Assembly: GCA_902521075.1 (NCBI GenBank)
Contig: CABYQM010000011.1
Location: forward strand, 1-34,048
Source: an uncultured Pelagibacteraceae bacterium
Lineage (GTDB): Bacteria > Pseudomonadota > Alphaproteobacteria > Pelagibacterales > Pelagibacteraceae
Length of the DNA stretch: 34,048 bases
Reading direction: 5' to 3'
This document shows positions 1 to 7,455 of the stretch, in pieces. The notes below the pieces were generated by a model that searched no databases, was not told where the DNA came from, and saw only the letters and a list, made by a program, of their open reading frames with translations. Within the stretch, counting starts at the first letter, position 1. Each line of letters opens with the position of its first letter. A program made the position numbers and the translations under genes.

Positions 1-2
1 AT

Positions 3-476
3 AGGAATTTATTAAAAGAAGAATTAATTAAAAATATTTCGAACAAAAAAAAATATGAATACGAGTTATCAGAAATATTATTTGAAATTGATACTAATGA
101 ACAATTTGAAAGCAAATATAAAAATATTCTTAAATATATTAAAAATAATGATTTTAAATCTGCTGCGTCAAAGTTTAGTTTATCAAACAGTGTAAATAGA
201 GGTGGAGAAATTGGATGGATAAAAGAAACTTTATTATCAAAAAAAATAGCAATAAGTTTGAAAGAATTAAAAAAAGGACAAATTTCAAAACCAATAAAAT
301 ATCCTAATGGATATTTATTATTGAAAGTAAATAATAAGAGAGAAATGAAGCAAAAAATAGATATCAACAAAGAGCTTGAAGAAAAAATTGTTTTTGAAAG
401 AAACAAGCAATTAAATCAATTTTCACTGTTGTACTATAAAAAATTAAAGCAAAATACAAAAATTAATGAATACTAA
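3..476 (+). CDS. surA: SurA-like periplasmic peptidyl-prolyl isomerase, C-terminal part (5' end outside window)
   Basis: The frame is open from the left edge, so this is the last ~157 residues of a longer protein. It carries a parvulin (PPIC/rotamase) core: AASKFSLS, then GGEIGWI, then an LKKGQISKPI segment followed by GYLLLKV, which is the usual end of a parvulin domain. SurA-type proteins isomerise prolyl bonds and chaperone outer-membrane proteins in the periplasm. The downstream order pdxA then rsmA is the conserved surA-pdxA-rsmA arrangement, which strengthens the name. The last 11 bases overlap the start of pdxA. The N-terminal signal peptide and SurA N domain cannot be checked here. 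A generic PpiC/PpiD-like protein is the alternative. Confidence 0.85.
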   Translation, partial: RNLLKEELIKNISNKKKYEYELSEILFEIDTNEQFESKYKNILKYIKNNDFKSAASKFSLSNSVNRGGEIGWIKETLLSKKIAISLKELKKGQISKPIKYPNGYLLLKVNNKREMKQKIDINKELEEKIVFERNKQLNQFSLLYYKKLKQNTKINEY

Positions 477-1425
477 TTATATTCTTATAGTATTGGGTGA
501 ACCTTATAGTGTTTTTTCTGAAATAATTGGAAAATATTTAAAAAAAAAAAAAAAATTTAAAAAAAAACTAATTATTATTGGAAATCATAAGCTTTTAGTT
601 AAACAGTTAAAAAAATTAAATTGTAATTTTCCAATCAATATTATCTCAAATTATAAAGATGCAAAAATGAATATAATTAATTTAATCAATATTCAATTTA
701 ATCATAAAAAAATATTTGATAAGATTAGCGCTAAATCAAATCAATATATTAGAAATTGTTTTAAGAAATCTCTTGAAATTATAAAAAATAAAAAAGATAA
801 ATTTATTTTAATAAATGGACCTATCTCAAAAAAAACTTTTTTAAAAAGAAAATACTCAGGAATTACAGAATACCTATCTCAAAAGACTAGCTCAACAAAT
901 GAAGTGATGCTTATTTACAATCAAAAACTTTCTGTTTCACCAATAACTACTCATATCCCAATAAAAAATGTAGCAAAAAATATAAATACACAAAAAATTC
1001 AAAAAAAGGTGATTAGACTAAATAACTTTTATAAAAAAGTTCTTAAAAAAAATCCAACAATTGCTGTACTTGGACTAAATCCTCACTGTGAAACAATTGA
1101 CAAGTTTAGTGAAGAAGAAAAAATTATCTACCCTGCAATTAAATATCTGAAAAATTCTGGTGTAAAGATTTTTGGACCATTTTCTAGTGATACATTTTTT
1201 ATTAAAAAAAATATTAATAAATACGATTTAGTTATAGGAATGTATCATGATCAAGTGTTAACACCCATGAAAACTATATTTAATTTTGAAGCAATAAATA
1301 TAACAATTGGTCTTCCATTTATAAGAATTTCACCAGATCATGGCCCTAATTCAGATATGTTAGGTAAAAACGTATCTGATCCCTCGTCTTTCATTTATGC
1401 AATGAAATTTGCAGAAAAAATTTAA
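466..1425 (+). CDS. pdxA: 4-hydroxythreonine-4-phosphate dehydrogenase (divergent PdxA)
   Basis: PdxA oxidises 4-phosphohydroxy-L-threonine in the DXP-dependent pyridoxal phosphate pathway. The three metal-binding histidines are visible: His163 (TTHIP), His207 (LNPHC) and His261 (MYHDQ). The substrate residues Lys269, Asn278 (INITIGLPF) and Arg287 are also present. The protein is 319 aa, near the family norm of about 330. Oddities: the family's N-terminal GEPAGIGPE motif reads GEPYSVFSE, the GHTE motif reads GITE so the phosphate-contact His is Ile133, and DHGTA is replaced by DHGPN. A run of 16 A residues (540-555) lies inside the gene. It overlaps surA by 11 bp and rsmA by 1 bp, so translation is probably coupled. 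The family is clear. Whether the substrate is unchanged is less certain. Confidence 0.88.
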   Translation: MNTNYILIVLGEPYSVFSEIIGKYLKKKKKFKKKLIIIGNHKLLVKQLKKLNCNFPINIISNYKDAKMNIINLINIQFNHKKIFDKISAKSNQYIRNCFKKSLEIIKNKKDKFILINGPISKKTFLKRKYSGITEYLSQKTSSTNEVMLIYNQKLSVSPITTHIPIKNVAKNINTQKIQKKVIRLNNFYKKVLKKNPTIAVLGLNPHCETIDKFSEEEKIIYPAIKYLKNSGVKIFGPFSSDTFFIKKNINKYDLVIGMYHDQVLTPMKTIFNFEAINITIGLPFIRISPDHGPNSDMLGKNVSDPSSFIYAMKFAEKI

Positions 1426-2216
1426 TGAATTTAATACCTAAAAAAAGTTTAGGGCAAAATTTTTTAAACAATAAAAGTATTTTATCAAAAATAGTGGATA
1501 CAGCAGACCTGACAAGCAAAGATATAGTTTTAGAAATTGGACCAGGTACAGGTAATTTGACAGAAATTATATTAAAAAAAAAACCAAAGGAAATATATGT
1601 TGTTGAAAAAGATAAAAATTTAACAGCTCTCCTCTATAAAAAATTTGGAGATAAAATAAATATTATTAATAAAGATATATTAGATTGTTACAACGATTTT
1701 AAATTTGATTTGCCAATAAAGGTTTTTGGTAATTTACCTTATAATGTTTCAACAAAAATTTTAATATCATTTATAAAGGTTGAAAATTTAAATAAAAAAT
1801 TTGGACAGTTTATATTTGTTTTTCAAAAAGAAGTTGCTGACAGAATTATAGCTGAAGAAAATACTAGAAACTATGGAAGACTATCCATAATATCTTCATG
1901 GAAAATGACTAAATCTAAAATATTTGATATATCTCCTGAAAGTTTTTATCCAATTCCTAAAGTTTGGAGTAGTTTGGTAACATTATCACCAAAAGAAAAC
2001 TACGAAAAATTATATAAATTTAAAAACCTAGAGCACATCACTAACTTATTTTTTAATCAAAGGAGAAAAATGATTAGAAAACCAATGAAATTTCTTTTCA
2101 AAGACTATGAAGCTGTAGCAATAAATTTAAAATTAGATTTAAACTTAAGACCTCAAAACCTATCGTTAAAAAAATATTTAGATATTTGCAGATATTATGA
2201 AAATTTAAAATTCTAA
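1425..2216 (+). CDS. rsmA: 16S rRNA (adenine(1518)-N6/adenine(1519)-N6)-dimethyltransferase
   Basis: RsmA/KsgA dimethylates two adjacent adenines in helix 45 of 16S rRNA during late 30S assembly. The 263-aa protein begins with the family signature KKSLGQNFL. It has the SAM-binding motif LEIGPGTGNLT (residues 36-46) and the catalytic NLPY motif (103-106). It then carries QKEVADRI and FYPIPKVWSSLV, and a basic QRRKMIRK segment in the C-terminal rRNA-binding domain. The start codon overlaps the pdxA stop (taATG). The 3' end overlaps the convergent gmk by 12 bp with no visible terminator between them. Gene order matches surA-pdxA-ksgA in many proteobacteria. Confidence 0.97.
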   Translation: MNLIPKKSLGQNFLNNKSILSKIVDTADLTSKDIVLEIGPGTGNLTEIILKKKPKEIYVVEKDKNLTALLYKKFGDKINIINKDILDCYNDFKFDLPIKVFGNLPYNVSTKILISFIKVENLNKKFGQFIFVFQKEVADRIIAEENTRNYGRLSIISSWKMTKSKIFDISPESFYPIPKVWSSLVTLSPKENYEKLYKFKNLEHITNLFFNQRRKMIRKPMKFLFKDYEAVAINLKLDLNLRPQNLSLKKYLDICRYYENLKF

Positions 2217-2831
2217 ATTTCTAACATGATTTTTTATAAATTGATTATCATATAAATTTTTTCGATTTTTATTTTTTATTACTCGCATAATTTTATCATA
2301 ACATCTTTTTAAATCATCATTAATAACAATAAAATCATATTCTTTCCATCTAGATAAATCTTTTTTAAATTCTTTCATTCTTTTTTTTACTGTTTTCATG
2401 TTTTTTTTTTCCCTTTTTATGAGTCTGTTAATTAATTCTTTTTTTGAAGGCGGTAAAATATAAATTGTTAATAATTTAAAATTTAATTTCTTATTCCTTA
2501 TTTGTCTTGTACCCTGCCAATCAATATCAAATATGACATTTTTACCTGCATTGAGATTTTCAATTACTTTTTTTTTTGAAGATCCATAATAATTATTAAA
2601 AACTTTGGCATGCTCTAAAAAATCCCCTTTTTTTATAAGTTTTTTAAAGTTATTTTTTGATGTGAAAAAGTAATCTTTTCCATTTTTTTCATTCGGTCTT
2701 GGCAATCTGGTTGTATGGGAAATTGATACTGAAAAGTTTCTATTTTTTGAAATTTTTTTTACCAGTGTCGTTTTGCCAGCTCCAGAGGGAGAAGATAAAA
2801 TATATATCCCACCTTTTTTAAAGCTGGTCAT
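2205..2831 (-). CDS. gmk: Guanylate kinase
   Basis: Gmk phosphorylates GMP to GDP with ATP in the cytoplasm. The 208-aa product has the P-loop SSPSGAGKTT at residues 13-22. It also has the GMP-binding segment SHTTRLPRPNEKNGKDYFF and an IDWQGTRQIR segment matching the family's DIDWQGA motif. It is the last gene of the minus-strand run, 12 bp after acpP, and its 3' end overlaps rsmA. In many alphaproteobacteria gmk lies near this fatty-acid cluster, but with fabF, mltG and yicC in between. None of those is present here. Confidence 0.97.
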   Translation of the reverse strand: MTSFKKGGIYILSSPSGAGKTTLVKKISKNRNFSVSISHTTRLPRPNEKNGKDYFFTSKNNFKKLIKKGDFLEHAKVFNNYYGSSKKKVIENLNAGKNVIFDIDWQGTRQIRNKKLNFKLLTIYILPPSKKELINRLIKREKKNMKTVKKRMKEFKKDLSRWKEYDFIVINDDLKRCYDKIMRVIKNKNRKNLYDNQFIKNHVRNLEF

Positions 2832-2843
2832 TAAAGTGTAAAA

Positions 2844-3083
2844 TTAGTTTGCTTTATTCTCAATGAATTTAACAGCATCTCCAACAGTGAGTATTTTTTC
2901 TGCATCGCTGTCTGAAATTTCTGAACCAAATTCTTCTTCGAATGCCATTACTAATTCTACTGTATCTAAACTATCTGCCCCTAAATCGTCTATAAAACTT
3001 GATTCTTCTGTAACTTTGGCTTCATCAATCCCTAAATGATCTGCAACTATTTTTTTTACTTTGCTTGAAATATCATCTGACAT
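2844..3083 (-). CDS. acpP: Acyl carrier protein
   Basis: This is a 79-aa acidic four-helix carrier that shuttles growing acyl chains in type II fatty acid synthesis. The phosphopantetheine attachment motif [15 protein letters not shown] is intact, with Ser38 as the modified residue. The sequence is notably less lysine-rich than its neighbours, as expected for a strongly constrained acidic protein. It sits 47 bp downstream of fabG and 12 bp upstream of gmk, in the order fabD-fabG-acpP. The 47-bp gap upstream may hold its own ribosome site: the minus strand reads AAGGAAAAT just before the ATG. Confidence 0.98.
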   Translation of the reverse strand: MSDDISSKVKKIVADHLGIDEAKVTEESSFIDDLGADSLDTVELVMAFEEEFGSEISDSDAEKILTVGDAVKFIENKAN

Positions 3084-3130
3084 ATTTTCCTTACTTGTTA
3101 AATTTCTTAATAAGTATTTATATTATTTTG

Positions 3131-3868
3131 TCAACTAAAATACATGCCTCCATTAACATGAATTGTTTCTCCTGTTATATAATCCGATAAATCCGAAGAC
3201 AAGAAAAGTACTGCATTAGCTACGTCCTCGGGCATTCCAAATCTTTCCAACGATATTTTGCCTTCTAATACTTGTTTAAAATTTTCACTTATTTTGTCTG
3301 TCATTTCAGATTTTATGAAACCTGGAGATATACAATTAACTTTAATATTTTTTTTTCCATATTCTAAGGCTAGACTTTTTGACATTCCTATTAATCCAGC
3401 TTTTGAAGCTGCGTAATTAGCTTGCCCTAAATTACCAGTATGGCCTACAACTGATGTGATATTTATAATCTTCCCATTCTTATTTTTAAGCATTTTTTTT
3501 ATTACATTTTTTGTGATTAAAAAGTTAGATGTTAAATTTAAATCTATAACTTTATCCCACTCATCTTTTTTCATTCTTATTGTAAGATTATCTTGGGTAA
3601 CTCCCGCGTTATTTATCAAAATATCAATTCTATTTTCAAGTAATTCGTTACATTCATCTATAAACTGTTCTATTTGTGCATGATTGGAAATATCAAATTT
3701 CTTGGTAATAACATTTTTATATTTTTCTTTAATAATTTTTAATTTTTGCTCATTTGTTCCAGTTGCTATAATTTTAGCATTATAATTATATAATTTTTCT
3801 AGTATTGCCCCACCGATTCCTCCTGTTGCACCAGTTAAAATTACATTCAAATTTTTAAGATCAATCAT
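3131..3868 (-). CDS. fabG: 3-oxoacyl-[acyl-carrier-protein] reductase
   Basis: FabG carries out NADPH-dependent reduction of 3-oxoacyl-ACP, the first reductive step of each elongation cycle. The 245-aa protein is a classical SDR. It has the cofactor motif TGATGGIG (12-19), NNAG (86-89), catalytic Asn111, Ser139, Tyr152 and Lys156 (YAASK), and the closing segment ITGETIHVNGG. Length and motifs fit FabG rather than a general SDR, and its place between fabD and acpP settles the role. Its first 8 bp overlap the end of fabD, suggesting coupled translation. Confidence 0.96.
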   Translation of the reverse strand: MIDLKNLNVILTGATGGIGGAILEKLYNYNAKIIATGTNEQKLKIIKEKYKNVITKKFDISNHAQIEQFIDECNELLENRIDILINNAGVTQDNLTIRMKKDEWDKVIDLNLTSNFLITKNVIKKMLKNKNGKIINITSVVGHTGNLGQANYAASKAGLIGMSKSLALEYGKKNIKVNCISPGFIKSEMTDKISENFKQVLEGKISLERFGMPEDVANAVLFLSSDLSDYITGETIHVNGGMYFS

Positions 3869-4790
3869 TTGTGAAATTATTTAAATCTATTAAATTATTT
3901 ACCTGATTTAGTTTTACATTTCTATTAATTCTTTTTATTAGTCCTGAAAGAACTTTGCCTGGTCCAATTTCTATAAACTTATTAACATCATTATCAATAA
4001 TATTTATGATACTTTCTCTCCATTTTACTGGTTTTTCTATTTGTTCAATAAGCAATCTTTTAATATCTTTTGCATTATTTTGAGGCGATGCAGTGACGTT
4101 AGATACGATATCAACATTGGGATTGATAAAATTTGTATCATTAATTCGTTTAACCATTTCAATTGTTGCATTTTTCATAAGGGGGCAATGAAATGGAGCG
4201 CTAACAGGCAGTTTTACAAATTTTATATTTTTTTTTTTTAATTCGTCGCTCAAAGCGTCAAGATCATTAATTTTACCACTCATTACTACCTGGCCGTTTG
4301 AATTGTCATTAGCTATATAACAAGTAAAATTTTTAATATTTTCATTTAAAATTGAATTTATTTTATCGATTTCAATTCCGAGAACAGCAAGCATTCCTCC
4401 TTCGCCGTTTGGTACTGCATTTTGCATAGCTTTACCTCTGTGCATTAAAAGATTTATAGTCTGATCAAAATTGATAGATCCCGCACAACATAAAGCTGAA
4501 TACTCACCCAAAGAGTGGCCAGCAAAAAAACTTGCTTTATTAATATTGAATTCAGTTTCTTTTTTAATAACATTAAATATAGAATAACTAACTAGAAAAA
4601 TTGCAGATTGAGTATTTTCTGTTTTATCTAGCTCATGCTTTGGTCCATCCAAAATTATTTTGCTTAAATTCTTTTTTAATAATTCATCTGCATTCCCAAA
4701 GTATTCTTTGACATAACTAAAGTTTTCATAAAAATCTTTGCCCATACCAACAAATTGTGAACCCTGACCAGGAAATATTACAGAAAACAT
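3861..4790 (-). CDS. fabD: Malonyl-CoA:ACP transacylase
   Basis: FabD transfers malonyl from CoA to ACP, supplying the extender unit for fatty acid synthesis. The 309-aa protein has the N-terminal FPGQGSQ motif. It has the nucleophile motif GHSLGEYSAL with Ser93, an HRG with Arg118, and the catalytic His201 in SAPFHCPLM, followed by IEIGPGKVL near the end. It is the first gene of the minus-strand run fabD-fabG-acpP-gmk and is divergent from rpsF. Its promoter must lie in or near the 83-bp gap to the right. Confidence 0.96.
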   Translation of the reverse strand: MFSVIFPGQGSQFVGMGKDFYENFSYVKEYFGNADELLKKNLSKIILDGPKHELDKTENTQSAIFLVSYSIFNVIKKETEFNINKASFFAGHSLGEYSALCCAGSINFDQTINLLMHRGKAMQNAVPNGEGGMLAVLGIEIDKINSILNENIKNFTCYIANDNSNGQVVMSGKINDLDALSDELKKKNIKFVKLPVSAPFHCPLMKNATIEMVKRINDTNFINPNVDIVSNVTASPQNNAKDIKRLLIEQIEKPVKWRESIINIIDNDVNKFIEIGPGKVLSGLIKRINRNVKLNQVNNLIDLNNFTND

Positions 4791-4837
4791 AAAAATGTAA
4801 TTAAATTAAGTGTTTTTTTATATTGTAATTAAAAATT

Positions 4838-4843
4838 TATAAT
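4838..4843 (+). promoter_or_regulatory. Candidate -10 box for the rpsF operon
   Basis: A perfect TATAAT lies 30 bp before the rpsF start, in the 83-bp divergent gap between fabD and rpsF. No good TTGACA-like -35 stands 16-18 bp upstream: that stretch is only T-rich. On the minus strand a TACAAT (4822-4827) could serve fabD, so the two promoters may be back to back. Confidence 0.4.
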
Positions 4844-4873
4844 AGTATATCGTCATTTTTTCTATAAATATTT

Positions 4874-5221
4874 ATGAACTTTTACGAACATACTTTGATC
4901 GCAAGACAAGACACTTCTCCGAGCCAGATTAAACAAATTCGAGATAAATATACTAAAATTATTGAAGATAACGATGGCAATATAATTAAATTTGAAAGCT
5001 GGGGTTTAATGCATCTTTCTTACTTAATCAAGAAAAACAAAAAGGGGAATTATCTTCATTTTAAAATAGAAGGATCCGGTAAGACTATAAGAGAGCTTGA
5101 GAAAAATGAAAAAATCGACAAAAACTTACTTAGGTATTTAACAGTAAAAGTAAAAAAACTGGATGTTGATACAGATTATTTTAAAAAAAATGAGGAAATA
5201 ACAAAAGCTATTAAAGCATGA
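4874..5221 (+). CDS. rpsF: 30S ribosomal protein S6
   Basis: This is a 115-aa small-subunit protein that pairs with S18 on the 30S platform. It begins [13 protein letters not shown], matching the family's first beta strand (YE.....RPD pattern). It contains [14 protein letters not shown], equivalent to the conserved EDWGRRQLAYPI segment, followed by [10 protein letters not shown]. It ends in a short lysine-rich tail. Order rpsF-rpsR-rplI-dnaB is conserved across bacteria. The last four bases overlap rpsR (ATGA), typical of coupled translation of these two partners. Confidence 0.97.
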   Translation: MNFYEHTLIARQDTSPSQIKQIRDKYTKIIEDNDGNIIKFESWGLMHLSYLIKKNKKGNYLHFKIEGSGKTIRELEKNEKIDKNLLRYLTVKVKKLDVDTDYFKKNEEITKAIKA

Positions 5222-5487
5222 AAAGAAAAAATATAAAAAAAAAAGGTTCTCAAAATAATTTTTCTAAGCTTAGTGTTTTTCAGAACCAAAAATATAAATT
5301 TAAAAAAAAATGCCCACTCTCTGGTAAAGGCGCACCTGCAGTTGATTACAAAAATATCAAATTATTAAAAAGGTACATTTCAGAAAACGGGAAAATACTA
5401 CCTTCGAGAATTACATCTGTGAGTCAAAAAAAACAGAGAGATCTGTCTTTATCAATTAAAAGAGCACGAAACTTAGCGTTGTTATAA
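5218..5487 (+). CDS. rpsR: 30S ribosomal protein S18
   Basis: This is an 89-aa basic protein of the 30S platform, partner of S6. The conserved core is visible: [19 protein letters not shown], then [20 protein letters not shown], then KRARNLALL at the C-terminus. The N-terminal region is an extended lysine-rich segment, and one of the cysteines seen in zinc-type S18 proteins may be Cys35 in KKCPLSGKG. The start overlaps rpsF by 4 bp and the gene ends 2 bp before rplI. Confidence 0.97.
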   Translation: MKRKNIKKKGSQNNFSKLSVFQNQKYKFKKKCPLSGKGAPAVDYKNIKLLKRYISENGKILPSRITSVSQKKQRDLSLSIKRARNLALL

Positions 5488-5489
5488 CT

Positions 5490-5948
5490 ATGAAAGTTAT
5501 TTTGTTAGAAAATGTTAGAAAGGTTGGATCTATTGGAGAAATTATTGATGTAAAGAGAGGTTTTGCAAGAAACTATTTAATTTCTCAAAAAAAAGCTCTG
5601 TTCGCTTCAAAAGAAAATATCAAAGAAGTCGAAAAAATTAAGAATGAACTTGGTAAAAAAGATCAAGATAAAAAAAATTTAGCAAAAGAAATAGACGAAA
5701 AAATTAAAAATAAGGAATTTATAATAAGTAAATTGAGTACCGAAAATAAAGAATTATATGGTTCAGTAAAACCAACTGAAATTTCTAAAACTCTGATGGA
5801 AAAGGACAAAATTGATATAAACCCTTCAATGATACAGCCTACTAAAGAAATTAAATCATTGGGAACTTTTGATGTAATATTAAATCTACATTCTGAGGTA
5901 CAGTCAAAAATTAAAATTAAAGTTATTCCTCTAGAAGAAAATCAATAA
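5490..5948 (+). CDS. rplI: 50S ribosomal protein L9
   Basis: This 152-aa protein has two domains joined by a long helix. The N-terminal rRNA-binding domain shows MKVILLENVRKVGSIGEII and VKRGFARNYLI, the L9 signature. A lysine/glutamate-rich connecting helix follows at roughly residues 40-75. The C-terminal domain contains LYGSVKPTEIS, equivalent to the family LFGSVT..DI. It is the third gene of the rpsF operon and lies 66 bp before the chosen dnaB start. Confidence 0.96.
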   Translation: MKVILLENVRKVGSIGEIIDVKRGFARNYLISQKKALFASKENIKEVEKIKNELGKKDQDKKNLAKEIDEKIKNKEFIISKLSTENKELYGSVKPTEISKTLMEKDKIDINPSMIQPTKEIKSLGTFDVILNLHSEVQSKIKIKVIPLEENQ

Positions 5949-6014
5949 TTATACATTTTTTTCCCCAACCAATAAAAATATTTGTTTTTTTTTTTAAAAA
6001 AAATAAGTTTTATT

Positions 6015-7430
6015 ATGTCCCAAACTCTTAATATTATTCAAAGTAAATCTGAAGAATTACCAAATAACATTGAAGCAGAGCAGTCAGTAATAGGATCAAT
6101 ACTTTTAACAAACGAAATTTTTGATGAAGTAAGTTTAATAATATCAAGTAAAAACTTTTATGATCCAATTCATAAAAAGATTTTTGAGGCATTAGAAAAA
6201 CTAATTTATGGAGGTCTTCTAGCTAATCCAATAACTTTAAAAAATTATTTTGAAAAAGAAAAAGATGATTTAAATATTCCTGAATATTTAGTGAAAATTA
6301 CAAAATTTTCTACATCTTCAAGGCAAGCAATTGAGTATTCAAAACTTATTTTTGATCTTTATGTAAAAAGAGAATTAATTAAAATTTCTGGAGAGGTAAT
6401 AGATCAAGCTAAATTAAATGACTTAGGTAGCGATGGGCAAAAAATAATTGAGAATTACGAGAAGTCTCTTTTTGATCTTGCTGAAAAAGGATCATTTAGC
6501 TCATCATTAATTAAATTTGATGAGGCTATGAGACAAACTATTGAAATGGCATCAAATGCTTATAAAAATGAGGAAGGCATAGTCGGTGTTCCAACGGGAT
6601 TAAAAGATTTGGATGATAAGCTAGGTGGATTACATAAATCAGATCTTGTTATCATCGCAGGAAGACCATCAATGGGTAAAACAGCTTTGGCTACTAATAT
6701 TGCATTTAACGCCGCCAAAAAAATACAGGAAACTGGAGAAAAAAGTTCTATAGCTTTTTTTTCATTAGAAATGTCGTCAGAACAATTATCTACAAGAATT
6801 CTTGCAGAACAATCTAGAATAAAATCAAATGATATTAGAAGAGGGAAAATATCGGAAGAACAATTTGATAAATTTATCGAAACCTCAAAAGATATATCAG
6901 AACTTCCTCTTTATATTGATGAAACACCCGCAATAACAATTGCGGCTTTAAGTAATCGAGCTAGAAGGATCAAGAGATTGTATGGTTTAGATATGGTGGT
7001 GATTGATTACATTCAATTAATGAGAGCATCTAATTCAAATAATGGAAGAGTTCAAGAGATTTCAGAAATCACACAAGGATTAAAAGCTTTAGCAAAAGAG
7101 TTGGCCGTACCAGTTCTTGCACTTTCTCAATTATCAAGAGCAGTTGAACAGAGAGATGATAAAAAACCGCAATTATCCGACTTAAGAGAATCTGGTTCAA
7201 TTGAACAAGATGCTGATGTAGTAATGTTTGTTTATAGAGAATCTTATTATTTACAAGGAAAAGAACCAAGGCCAGCAACAGTAGAACATGCAGAATGGCA
7301 AGCAAAAATGAATGAAGTATCGCATTTAGCTGAATTAATAATTCAAAAACAAAGACATGGTCCAACAGGTAATGTAATGCTTGAATTTGAGGCGATGTTT
7401 ACAAAATTTAAAGATATTCAAAATAATTAA
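6015..7430 (+). CDS. dnaB: Replicative DNA helicase
   Basis: DnaB is the hexameric 5'-3' helicase that unwinds the replication fork and recruits primase. The N-terminal domain begins PNNIEAEQSVIGSIL. The RecA-like motor has Walker A GRPSMGKT (216-223), FSLEMSSEQL (H1a), Walker B MVVIDYIQLM, and LSQLSRAVEQRDDKKPQLSD ahead of RESGSIEQDADVV. I chose the ATG at 6015 (471 aa). An in-frame TTG at 5982 would add a phenylalanine-rich stretch unlike DnaB N-termini. No intein is present and no good Shine-Dalgarno precedes the ATG. It follows rpsF-rpsR-rplI as in many bacteria. Confidence 0.97.
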   Translation: MSQTLNIIQSKSEELPNNIEAEQSVIGSILLTNEIFDEVSLIISSKNFYDPIHKKIFEALEKLIYGGLLANPITLKNYFEKEKDDLNIPEYLVKITKFSTSSRQAIEYSKLIFDLYVKRELIKISGEVIDQAKLNDLGSDGQKIIENYEKSLFDLAEKGSFSSSLIKFDEAMRQTIEMASNAYKNEEGIVGVPTGLKDLDDKLGGLHKSDLVIIAGRPSMGKTALATNIAFNAAKKIQETGEKSSIAFFSLEMSSEQLSTRILAEQSRIKSNDIRRGKISEEQFDKFIETSKDISELPLYIDETPAITIAALSNRARRIKRLYGLDMVVIDYIQLMRASNSNNGRVQEISEITQGLKALAKELAVPVLALSQLSRAVEQRDDKKPQLSDLRESGSIEQDADVVMFVYRESYYLQGKEPRPATVEHAEWQAKMNEVSHLAELIIQKQRHGPTGNVMLEFEAMFTKFKDIQNN

Positions 7431-7455
7431 ATTAAATTATAAAAGCTAATAGTTA

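Noticed and set aside
3456..3683. 75-aa reading frame antisense to fabG
   Set aside because: It lies wholly within fabG opposite conserved codons and matches no family.
5949..6014. T-run followed by A-run before dnaB, considered as an intrinsic terminator
   Set aside because: The T/A stretch could pair, but it lacks any G/C in the stem, and dnaB needs transcription from upstream or from within this gap. Support is too weak to call.
7069..7365. 98-aa leucine-rich reading frame antisense to dnaB
   Set aside because: It is a shadow of the conserved DnaB motor region, has no ribosome site and has a composition expected from reverse reading of AT-rich coding DNA.
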